DNA from: Marmoricola sp.
Lineage (GTDB): Bacteria; Actinomycetota; Actinomycetes; Propionibacteriales; Nocardioidaceae
DNA length: 64,000 bases
Assembly: GCA_025964775.1 (NCBI GenBank)
Contig: JAOPYE010000002.1
Span: 62,001-126,000, forward strand
Direction of reading: 5' to 3'
Positions 54,312-64,000 of this stretch are shown here, in pieces. A model generated the notes under the pieces. It ran no database searches, was not told the origin of the DNA, and saw nothing but the letters and a program-made list of their open reading frames with translations. The position numbers and the translations under genes were made by a program. Position 1 is the stretch's first letter. Each line of letters opens with the position of its first letter.

Positions 54312-55034
54312 TCACTGCGCGACGTAGCACAGGTCGGTGATCTCGCGCCCGACCGCGACGCCCTTGCGCTCGAACTTGGTGACCGGCCGGTCGCTCCAGC
54401 GCTCGCAGCGACCACCGACCAGGCCGGGCTCGGCGTCGAGGACGGTGAGCATCTCCTCGGCGTACTGGCCCCAGTCGGTCGCGAGTCGCCACACCCCGCC
54501 GGGCTTCAGCCGCGAGGCGGCCAGCCGGGCGAACGACGGGTTCACGATCCGGCGCTTGTGGTGCCTGGTCTTGGGCCATGGGTCGGGGAAGAACGTCCAG
54601 AGCTCCTCCAGTGACCCGGGCTCGACCAGGTGCTCGAGCGACCAGACCGCGTCGACGCTGAGCAGCCGCACGTTGGACGCCCCGGCCTCCGCGAGCAGGC
54701 CCAGGGTGTGGGCGACGCCCGGACGCCAGACCTCGAACGCCAGGACGTCGTACGCCGGCCGCTGCGCCGCCAGGACTGCGGTGGCCTCGCCGACGCCCGA
54801 GCCGATCTCGACGATCAGCGGAGCCTTCCGGCCGAACCAGCTCTCCAGCGAGAACCCGGGTGCCTCGACGGCCTCGTCAGGGATCACCCGGCCGTCGTGG
54901 AAGGCGTCCCAGGACTCCTGCTGCGACGGGGTGAAGCGGCTGCCCCGGCGCGAGTAGGTGAGCACCTCGCGCATCCGGCGGCCCTCGTCGGTGAACCGCT
55001 GGTGCGGTCGGGCGGGTGGAGCAGCGTCAGGCAC
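54312..55034 (-). CDS. trmB: tRNA (guanine-N7)-methyltransferase TrmB
   Basis: 240 residues, methylates G46 in the tRNA variable loop. SAM site LIVEIGSGVGEATAVLAAQR; LLSVDAVWSLEHLV; catalytic/tRNA segment LWTFFPDPWPKTRHHKRRIV. GTG start at 55034 with TAACCT seven bases upstream; the duplicated 14-base element at its 5' end makes the exact start uncertain. Lies downstream of tuf beyond the terminator. Confidence 0.94.
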   Translation of the reverse strand: MPDAAPPARPHQRFTDEGRRMREVLTYSRRGSRFTPSQQESWDAFHDGRVIPDEAVEAPGFSLESWFGRKAPLIVEIGSGVGEATAVLAAQRPAYDVLAFEVWRPGVAHTLGLLAEAGASNVRLLSVDAVWSLEHLVEPGSLEELWTFFPDPWPKTRHHKRRIVNPSFARLAASRLKPGGVWRLATDWGQYAEEMLTVLDAEPGLVGGRCERWSDRPVTKFERKGVAVGREITDLCYVAQ

Positions 55035-55062
55035 CCGGAGAAGGTTACGGCACCCGGAGAAG
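55030..55062. repeat. 14-base direct repeat at the trmB start
   Basis: GGCACCCGGAGAAG occurs at 55030-55043 and 55049-55062, 19 bases apart. The downstream copy (on the coding strand) spans the trmB GTG. Confidence 0.6.
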
Positions 55063-55065
55063 CAA

Positions 55066-55097
55066 CAAGGCCCCGGACCGTGGGGTCCGGGGCCTTG
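55066..55097 (-). terminator. Terminator of the str operon (after tuf)
   Basis: CAAGGCCCCGGACC/GGTCCGGGGCCTTG, a perfect 14-bp stem with a 4-base loop (GTGG), 18 bases after the tuf stop. Strong enough to act without a long U-tract and can work in both directions. Confidence 0.8.
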
Positions 55098-55114
55098 CCG
55101 TGCGAAGCGTTAGA

Positions 55115-56308
<1,194 letters not shown>

Positions 56309-56374
56309 TTCTGGCTCCTCCTGTTGTGTGTTACTTGACTCGTGTGATTGAAAGTGTGTTGCCGAGGTACGCGA

Positions 56375-58486
<2,112 letters not shown>

Positions 58487-58526
58487 TGAAAGTCAGTTCC
58501 TCAGAAGTTGATGGATGCAGGTGGGT

Positions 58527-58570
58527 GCAGGAGCGCCCGCTGGGCTGTTTGCCTGGGAGGCCGCTCCTGC
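58527..58570. promoter_or_regulatory. Inverted repeat between rpsG and fusA
   Basis: GCAGGAGCG (58527-58535) and CGCTCCTGC (58562-58570) can pair across 26 bases. Could influence the rpsG:fusA protein ratio or be an RNase site. Confidence 0.35.
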
Positions 58571-58575
58571 CACGA

Positions 58576-59046
58576 TCACCAGAGGTAGTGGGCGAATGCC
58601 TTGTTGGATTCGGCCATCTTGTGCGTGTCCTCGCGCTTCTTGACAGCGGCACCGAGGCCGTTGCTCGCGTCGAGGATCTCGTTCATCAGGCGCTCGGCCA
58701 TGGTCTTCTCGCGACGCTCCGCGGCGTACCCGACGAGCCAGCGCAGCGCGAGCGTGGTGCCACGCGTGCCCTTGACCTCGATCGGGACCTGGTAGGTCGC
58801 GCCACCGACGCGGCGGCTCTTGACCTCGATGGCCGGCTTGACGTTGTCCAGCGCGCGCTTCAGCGTGACCACGGGGTCGGTGCCGGTCTTCTCCCGGGCG
58901 CCTTCTAGGGCCGAGTAGACGATGCGCTGGGCAACCTGCTTCTTGCCGTCCTGGAGCACCTTGGAGACGAGCTGGGTGACGACCTGCGATCCGTAGACCG
59001 GGTCGACGACGATGGGGCGCTTGGGAGCCGGACCCTTACGAGGCAT
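58576..59046 (-). CDS. rpsG: 30S ribosomal protein S7
   Basis: 156 residues: [40 protein letters not shown], and [20 protein letters not shown]. Autoregulator of the str operon in E. coli. Its start shares one base with the rpsL stop. Confidence 0.98.
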   Translation of the reverse strand: MPRKGPAPKRPIVVDPVYGSQVVTQLVSKVLQDGKKQVAQRIVYSALEGAREKTGTDPVVTLKRALDNVKPAIEVKSRRVGGATYQVPIEVKGTRGTTLALRWLVGYAAERREKTMAERLMNEILDASNGLGAAVKKREDTHKMAESNKAFAHYLW

Positions 59047-59420
59047 TAGCTCTTCTCCTTCTTCGCGCCGTAGCGGCTGCGGGCCTGCTTGCGATTCTTG
59101 ACACCCTGGGTGTCGAGCGTGCCGCGGATGATCTTGTAACGGACACCGGGAAGGTCCTTCACCCGGCCGCCGCGGACGAGCACGATGGAGTGCTCCTGGA
59201 GGTTGTGACCCACACCCGGGATGTACGCGGTGACCTCGACGCCACTCGACAGGCGCACGCGGGCGACCTTGCGGAGAGCGGAGTTCGGCTTCTTCGGGGT
59301 GGTGGTGTAGACGCGGGTGCAGACACCGCGTCGCTGGGGCGAACCCTTCAGGGCAGGCGTCTTGTTCTTCGACACCTTGTCCTGGCGGCCCTTGCGGACC
59401 AACTGGTTAATGGTGGGCAC
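59046..59420 (-). CDS. rpsL: 30S ribosomal protein S12
   Basis: 124 residues from GTG 59420: [40 protein letters not shown] and [17 protein letters not shown]. Lysines at the two classical streptomycin-resistance positions are wild type. An ATG six codons upstream (MKGNHP) is possible but gives an uncommon N-terminus. First gene of the str operon. Confidence 0.97.
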   Translation of the reverse strand: MPTINQLVRKGRQDKVSKNKTPALKGSPQRRGVCTRVYTTTPKKPNSALRKVARVRLSSGVEVTAYIPGVGHNLQEHSIVLVRGGRVKDLPGVRYKIIRGTLDTQGVKNRKQARSRYGAKKEKS

Positions 59421-59560
59421 CGGGTGGTTCCCTTTCATGTTGACTCTCAGTACCCGACGCTCTGCCGGGCACGATGACGTGCAAGTTGTGCATGGTGCTG
59501 TGGAACGCGCGCTACGAGGGCACGCTGAGATGACTGGGAAACGCCCAGACACAAGGGATG

Positions 59561-59589
59561 AGATTACCGGGTGCAGGTCCGGGGGTCAA
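59561..59589 (-). promoter_or_regulatory. str operon (rpsL) promoter
   Basis: TTGACC (59589-59584), 17-base spacer, TAATCT (59566-59561). Predicted start near 59554, giving a leader of about 130 bases. The best sigma-70-type promoter in the window. Confidence 0.75.
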
Positions 59590-59675
59590 AACGCGGTGAG
59601 CGGACCACGGAACCGACCTCGGGTGTTCATGCCCGGTTCGTCCGCCGGCCAACAGGTGCCGTCACCCTGTCGAGC

Positions 59676-60467
59676 ATGGCCCACCGTTTTGTCGCCATCG
59701 GGGACTCGTTCACCGAAGGCGTCGGCGACTGGGACGAGCGGTACCCCAACGGGGTCCGCGGATGGGCCGATCGGGTCGCCCGGCAACTGGGCAAATCGGA
59801 CCCCGAGACCGAGTATGCCAATTTCGCCCTTCGCAGCCGGGTTCTCGACGACGTGATCGAGCACCAGCTCGACCGGGCGATCGCGCTCAACCCCACGCTG
59901 GTCTCGTTCTTCGCCGGCGGCAACGACATCCTCCAGATCCGGATCGACATGGACGACGTGCTCGGGCGCTACGAGGCGTGCGTGGAGAAGCTGGCGGCGA
60001 CCGGCGCCCGGGTGGTCCTGTTCACCAGCTACGACCTCAGGCTCTCCCCGCTGCTCGAACCGTTGCGGATCCGCAACAACCAGTTCAACCGCCGGGTGCG
60101 CGAGGTCGCGCTGCTGCACGACGCGCTGCTGGTCGACCACTGGGCGATGCGGGAGTACGCCCACCCCCGGATGTGGGAACCCGACCGGCTGCACATGTCC
60201 CGCCACGGGCACCGGTACCTGGCCGCTGCGGTGCTGCACACGCTCGAGGTCGACCACACCATCACCCTGCGTGACCTCGGCTCGATCCCGCAGCGCGGTT
60301 TCCGCGAGGCCCTGGCCGACGAGTGGGACTGGTGGAACGGCTGGGTGAAGCCCGCTCTGGGCCGCCGCTGGCGCAACGCCCCCGAGGGCTACGGCCTGCG
60401 GCCGAAGTGGCCCGAGCTGATCCGCCCCGCCTCAGGAATGAAGCGACACGTGGCCACCAGCACCTAG
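59676..60467 (+). CDS. SGNH/GDSL hydrolase family protein
   Basis: 263 residues. Block I IGDSFTEGVGDW with the nucleophile Ser (about Ser11), block III FAGGNDILQ, and block V DRLHMSRHGHRYLA with the Asp-x-x-His pair. No signal peptide, so probably cytoplasmic, acting on an ester or acetyl group. ATG 59676 chosen because the SGNH fold begins there. Divergent from rpsL; its 3' 36 bases overlap the convergent FAD/FeS gene. Confidence 0.9.
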   Translation: MAHRFVAIGDSFTEGVGDWDERYPNGVRGWADRVARQLGKSDPETEYANFALRSRVLDDVIEHQLDRAIALNPTLVSFFAGGNDILQIRIDMDDVLGRYEACVEKLAATGARVVLFTSYDLRLSPLLEPLRIRNNQFNRRVREVALLHDALLVDHWAMREYAHPRMWEPDRLHMSRHGHRYLAAAVLHTLEVDHTITLRDLGSIPQRGFREALADEWDWWNGWVKPALGRRWRNAPEGYGLRPKWPELIRPASGMKRHVATST

Positions 60468-63302
60468 CCCGGCCAGCAGCTCGGCCAGGTGCACCGCGCG
60501 TACGCCGGCCAGGTCGGCGAGCTGGATCCGGCACGACATCCCGTCGGCCAGCATGATCGCTCCGGGAGCAGCCCTCCGGACCGCCGGGAGCAGCGACGTC
60601 TCCGCCACCGCGACGCTGGTCTCGTAGTGCCCGATCTCGACGCCGAAGTTGCCCGCCAGGCCGCAGCAGCCACCGAGCCGGGTCAGGTGGGCGCCGGTCG
60701 CCTCCAGCAGGGCGAGGTCCGTGTCGAAGCCGAGCACGCTGGCGTGGTGGCAGTGCGGCTGGACGACGATCTCGGTCCCGGTCAGGTCCGGAGCCGTCCA
60801 GCGCCCGGCCACGGCCAGCCGGGTCAGGTACTCGGCCAGGGTGAGCATCGCGCCGGCGACCTCGGCGGTCCGCGGGTCCTCGACGAGCTCGGGAGCATCG
60901 CTGCGCAGGCTGGCCAGGCAGCTCGGCTCCAGCCCGATGATCGGCACTCCGCTGGCGGCGTACGGGTAGAGGGTGTGGACGGTCTCGCCGATGATCCTGC
61001 GGGCCTGGTCCAACTGCCCGGTGGTCACCCAGGTCAGCGCGCAGCAGGCCCGCTCGGGGATCACCTTCGCCTCGATGCCGGCTGCTGCCAGCAGCTCGAG
61101 GGCCGCGTGCCCGGTTCCGGCCGCGAAGTGGTCGGTGAACGAGTCGGCCCAGATCCAGACGTCGGGCGTCGCGGCCGGACGCACCCGCGCCGGGGTGGCC
61201 AGCGAACGCAGTCGCTTCGGGCTGAACTCCGGGAGACTGCGGCGCTGGTCGATCCCCGCGGTCCGCTTGGCGATCCTCGCCAACAAAGAGAACCGCAGCA
61301 CCCGGTTGGCCAGCCGCGGTGGGGTCATCGCCGCCCACTTCGGCAGCCGGCCGAGCGCGTAGTGCGACCTCGGCCGACGTTTGCCGTCGTACGTCGCGTG
61401 CAGCACCTGCGACTTGTACATGGCCATGTCGACGCCGGTCGGGCAGTCGTGCGCACAGCCCTTGCACGACAGGCAGAGGTCGAGCGCCTCGCCCACCGCG
61501 GGATCGGTGAGCGCGAGGTGGCCGGCGACCACGTCCTGCAGCACCCGGGAGCGTCCACGGGTGCTGTCCTTCTCGTTCCTGCTCGCCAGGTAGGACGGGC
61601 ACATCACCCCGCCCGACCCGGTGTTGTCCGCCACGCACTTGCCGACTCCGGTGCAGCGGTGCGCCGAACCGAACAGGTCGGCGAGCGGTCCGGCCGGGGC
61701 GCTGGCGAGACGCAAGGAGGCATCCAGCGGCTCAGGGTCGACCAGGACGCCGGGGTTCAGCAGGTTGCGCGGGTCCAGGGTGTGCTTGACCGCCGCCATC
61801 AGCGCCATCGCCTCGGGCGAGTACATCCGCCCCAGCAGCTCGGAGCGGGCCCGCCCGTCGCCGTGCTCGCCACTCATCGACCCGCCATGACGTGCGACCA
61901 GGTCGGCGGCCGCCTCGACGAAACGCCGGTACGCCGCACGACCACGGCCGTCGCCGAGCTCGAAGTCGATCCGGGCGTGCACACAGCCGTCGCCGAAGTG
62001 CCCGTAGGGGACGGTGTCCAGGCCGGCGTCGGTGAGCAGCGCCTCGAACTCGCGCAGGTAGGCGCCCAGCCGATCGGGGGGAACGGCAGCGTCCTCCCAG
62101 CCCGCGTGCGCCGGTCGGGCCAGCGATCGTGCTGCCAGCCCCGCGCCGTCCTCACGGATGCGCCAGAGCGCGGCCTGCTCGGCGGGGTCGGTGACGATCC
62201 GGTACGGCGCGCCGACGGTCTCGGCGATCGCGACGGCAGCCGCCCTGGTCTCAGCGCCGCCGGCCCCCGTGACCTCCACGAAGAGCCAGCCGCGACCGTC
62301 GGGGAGCTCGGGCGTGGTCGCGACCAGGTCGGTGATCCGGTGATCGAGACCCTCGCAGGCTGTCAGCATCTCGACACCGACGGGAGCCGCACCGAGCACG
62401 GTCGGAACGGAGTCGGCAGCGTCTGCCATCGACGCGAAGCCCAGCAGGGCGAGCACCCGGAACGGAGCATCCGGCACCAGTCGGACCGTTGCCTCCAGGA
62501 CGACCGCGAGGGTGCCCTCGCTGCCGACGATGAACTTGTCGAAGCGACGGATGTTCTCGGGGAGGAGGTGTTCCAGGGAGTACCCGGAGACCTGGCGGCC
62601 GAAGCGACCGAACTCGGTCCGGATCAGGCCCAGGTTGGCGTCGACCAGGGCGTTGAGGTCCAGTAGTGGCTGGGAGAGCGCGAAGGTCTCGGCGACCGGG
62701 AAGCCGCGCAGTCCGCGCTCCTCATCGACCGAGAACCCGAGCGAGCTGACCGGGCCCTTCGGACCGATCACCTCGCCGTCGGCCAGGGCGACCTTGAGCC
62801 CTACGACGTTGTCGACGGTGCGGCCGTAGCCCAGGGCGCGCGACCCACAGGCGTTGTTGCCGATCATCCCGCCGATCGTGCAGCGCGTGTGGGTCGAGGG
62901 GTCGGGCCCGAACCGGAGGCCGTGCGGCAACGCGATCCGCTGGAGCGCCGCGTGCACCAGACCGGGCTGGACGGTGGCGGTGCGCGCCTCGGGGTCGAGC
63001 CGGACCAGCTTGTTGAGGTGCCGGGTCGTGTCCACCACGATGCCGGGGCCGACCGCGTTGCCGGCGATCGACGTACCGGCTCCGCGCATGGTCACGCTGC
63101 CGTCGAACTCTCTCGCCACGGCGAGCACGGCGAGGATGTCGTCGGCATCGCGCGGGAAGGTGACGGCCTGCGGCGGGATCCGGTACAGCGAGGCATCGCT
63201 GGCGTACATCGACCGGGCCAGCGACGAGTCGTCGACCTCCAGGCCTGCCTGGCGCAGGGCGCCCACGAAGCCGCCGGCGGCGGCGCGGGCCTCGGCGGTC
63301 AC
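60432..63302 (-). CDS. FAD/FeS D-2-hydroxyacid dehydrogenase, YdiJ-like (probable D-2-hydroxyglutarate dehydrogenase)
   Basis: 956 residues. N-terminal FAD domain (TMRGAGTSIAGNAVGPGIVV, GPDPSTHTRCTIGGMIGNNA) and FAD-linked oxidase C domain (~230-525, GHFGDGCVHARIDFEL, GGSMSGEHGDGRARSELLG); then two 4Fe-4S motifs (CTGVGKCVADNTGSGGVMCP; CLSCKGCAHDCPTGVDM); then two CCG domains (GLEPSCLASLRS, HCHHASVLG, LGGCCGLAGNFG). This order matches YdiJ/Dld-type quinone-linked enzymes. GTG start overlapping the stop of the upstream transhydrogenase gene, which suggests D-2-hydroxyglutarate as substrate. Confidence 0.87.
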   Translation of the reverse strand: MTAEARAAAGGFVGALRQAGLEVDDSSLARSMYASDASLYRIPPQAVTFPRDADDILAVLAVAREFDGSVTMRGAGTSIAGNAVGPGIVVDTTRHLNKLVRLDPEARTATVQPGLVHAALQRIALPHGLRFGPDPSTHTRCTIGGMIGNNACGSRALGYGRTVDNVVGLKVALADGEVIGPKGPVSSLGFSVDEERGLRGFPVAETFALSQPLLDLNALVDANLGLIRTEFGRFGRQVSGYSLEHLLPENIRRFDKFIVGSEGTLAVVLEATVRLVPDAPFRVLALLGFASMADAADSVPTVLGAAPVGVEMLTACEGLDHRITDLVATTPELPDGRGWLFVEVTGAGGAETRAAAVAIAETVGAPYRIVTDPAEQAALWRIREDGAGLAARSLARPAHAGWEDAAVPPDRLGAYLREFEALLTDAGLDTVPYGHFGDGCVHARIDFELGDGRGRAAYRRFVEAAADLVARHGGSMSGEHGDGRARSELLGRMYSPEAMALMAAVKHTLDPRNLLNPGVLVDPEPLDASLRLASAPAGPLADLFGSAHRCTGVGKCVADNTGSGGVMCPSYLASRNEKDSTRGRSRVLQDVVAGHLALTDPAVGEALDLCLSCKGCAHDCPTGVDMAMYKSQVLHATYDGKRRPRSHYALGRLPKWAAMTPPRLANRVLRFSLLARIAKRTAGIDQRRSLPEFSPKRLRSLATPARVRPAATPDVWIWADSFTDHFAAGTGHAALELLAAAGIEAKVIPERACCALTWVTTGQLDQARRIIGETVHTLYPYAASGVPIIGLEPSCLASLRSDAPELVEDPRTAEVAGAMLTLAEYLTRLAVAGRWTAPDLTGTEIVVQPHCHHASVLGFDTDLALLEATGAHLTRLGGCCGLAGNFGVEIGHYETSVAVAETSLLPAVRRAAPGAIMLADGMSCRIQLADLAGVRAVHLAELLAGLGAGGHVSLHS

Positions 63303-64000
63303 CAGAGCTCCAGGGAGCGCCGCAGGATCCCGGCGGCATCGTCCTCGGTGACCTCGCGCGGGGCCGTCGCGAGCAGGCGCTGCTGCTTCATCGCGCCCTC
63401 GACCAGGTCGTCCACGTCGGTCTCGTCGTACCCGACCGCGCCGAGCCCGTTGGGGATCGCGATGTCGCGCATCAGGTCGGCGAGGACCGCGGGCAACGCG
63501 TCAGGACCGGCCGCGTGACCGTGGTCCGGCGCGAGCAACGAGGCCGCACGGAGATGGCGCTCCGGGCTCGAGGAGAACGTCCAGCGGAAGGCCTCGGGCG
63601 CCGTCAGGGAGACCGCCATCCCGTGCGGGACCATCGCCTCGTCGTCCGGGTACCCGGCAGGCCGGAAGTCAGGGCAGCGGTCGTGGACGCGGCCGGCGAT
63701 CGGGTAGGCGTTGGCATGGGGGATGTGGACACCGGCGTTGCCGAACCCGAGGCCGGCCATCGTCGCGGCCAGCGCCATCTGCTCGCGCGCGAGCACGTCG
63801 GCGCCGTCACGCACGGCGGTGCGGAAGGAGGTCGCCAGCAGGCTCATCGCGTGCTCGGACCAGAGGTCGGAGATCGGGTTCGAGCCGCAGTACGGCACCC
63901 GCTGCTCGGGTGTCTTGCGGTCGTAGGAGGTGAAGGAGCGCGCGGTGTAGGACTCCAGCGCGTGGCAGAGGATGTCCATCCCCGCAGCCGCCGTCACGCC
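63299..64000 (-). CDS. Hydroxyacid-oxoacid transhydrogenase, iron-containing ADH family (partial)
   Basis: C-terminal ~233 codons; the start is beyond the right edge. MDILCHALESYTARSF carries the Asp and His metal ligands, GLGFGNAGVHIPHANAYPIAGRV a third His and VPHGMAVSLTAPEAFRWT a fourth. The GSNPISDLWSEHAM and FSSSPERHLRAASLL stretches resemble ADHFE1 (hydroxyacid-oxoacid transhydrogenase) more than butanol dehydrogenases. That enzyme couples 4-hydroxybutyrate oxidation to reduction of 2-oxoglutarate to D-2-hydroxyglutarate. Overlaps the FAD/FeS gene by four bases. Confidence 0.8.
   Translation of the reverse strand, partial: GVTAAAGMDILCHALESYTARSFTSYDRKTPEQRVPYCGSNPISDLWSEHAMSLLATSFRTAVRDGADVLAREQMALAATMAGLGFGNAGVHIPHANAYPIAGRVHDRCPDFRPAGYPDDEAMVPHGMAVSLTAPEAFRWTFSSSPERHLRAASLLAPDHGHAAGPDALPAVLADLMRDIAIPNGLGAVGYDETDVDDLVEGAMKQQRLLATAPREVTEDDAAGILRRSLELW

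Noticed and set aside
60489..62666. A 725-codon plus-strand frame opposite the FAD/FeS gene
   Set aside because: Mirror of a real gene; Arg/Gly/Asp-rich and without motifs.

Overview
The window is a high-GC chromosomal segment of an actinobacterium. Gene order (rpsL-rpsG-fusA-tuf, S10-spc-alpha ribosomal operons, rplM-rpsI-glmM), the zinc-binding S14 and L36 forms, many GTG starts and the accessory families present (MmpL, DUF58/MoxR/SpoIIM, GNAT-TsaE fusion) suggest Nocardioides or a close relative in the Propionibacteriales. The genus is an inference from sequence character, not a database match. I saw no tRNA or rRNA gene, insertion sequence, prophage or CRISPR array.

Layout. 1-0.3 kb: 3' end of an unknown gene. 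0.3-8.1 kb: a leftward run glmS-acpS-nnrED-alr-(GNAT)tsaE-tsaB-rimI-tsaD, joining cell-wall precursor synthesis, ACP activation, NAD(P)HX repair and the t6A37 tRNA modification genes. 8.2-14.4 kb: coaA, a double DUF427 protein, a methyltransferase and BluB, an EchA-like protein lacking the usual catalytic glutamates, and an MmpL exporter with a palindrome in its promoter. 14.5-16.8 kb: rplM-rpsI-glmM. 17.1-29.0 kb: an accessory block between rplM and truA, holding citrate synthase, membrane proteins, an epimerase, MFS and ABC-F genes, an SMR efflux gene facing a TetR regulator with two clear operators, a secreted Ser/Thr-rich peptide coupled to a haem-type membrane protein, a cysteine-less thioredoxin-reductase-like flavoprotein and an M48 protease.

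29.0-46.6 kb: truA and the alpha, spc and S10 ribosomal operons including rpoA, infA, map, adk and secY, all leftward. 47.0-54.3 kb: an envelope cluster (Pro-rich membrane protein, DUF4129, DUF4350, MoxR, DUF58, SpoIIM, RDD) lying between the S10 and str operons. 54.3-59.4 kb: trmB and the str operon tuf-fusA-rpsG-rpsL, with a strong promoter. 59.7-64 kb: an SGNH hydrolase, then a two-gene unit of a hydroxyacid-oxoacid transhydrogenase (cut by the window edge) and a FAD/FeS D-2-hydroxyacid dehydrogenase that plausibly form a 2-hydroxyglutarate cycle.

Regulation. Most ribosomal-protein genes have Shine-Dalgarno starts or 1-4 nt start/stop overlaps. In contrast, at least ten non-ribosomal genes have a TANNNT-like -10 hexamer exactly six bases before the start codon and no Shine-Dalgarno, the signature of leaderless mRNAs. 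Two ribosomal operons share a TTGACC -35 promoter, and several ribosomal intergenic regions contain hairpins that could be autoregulatory leaders.
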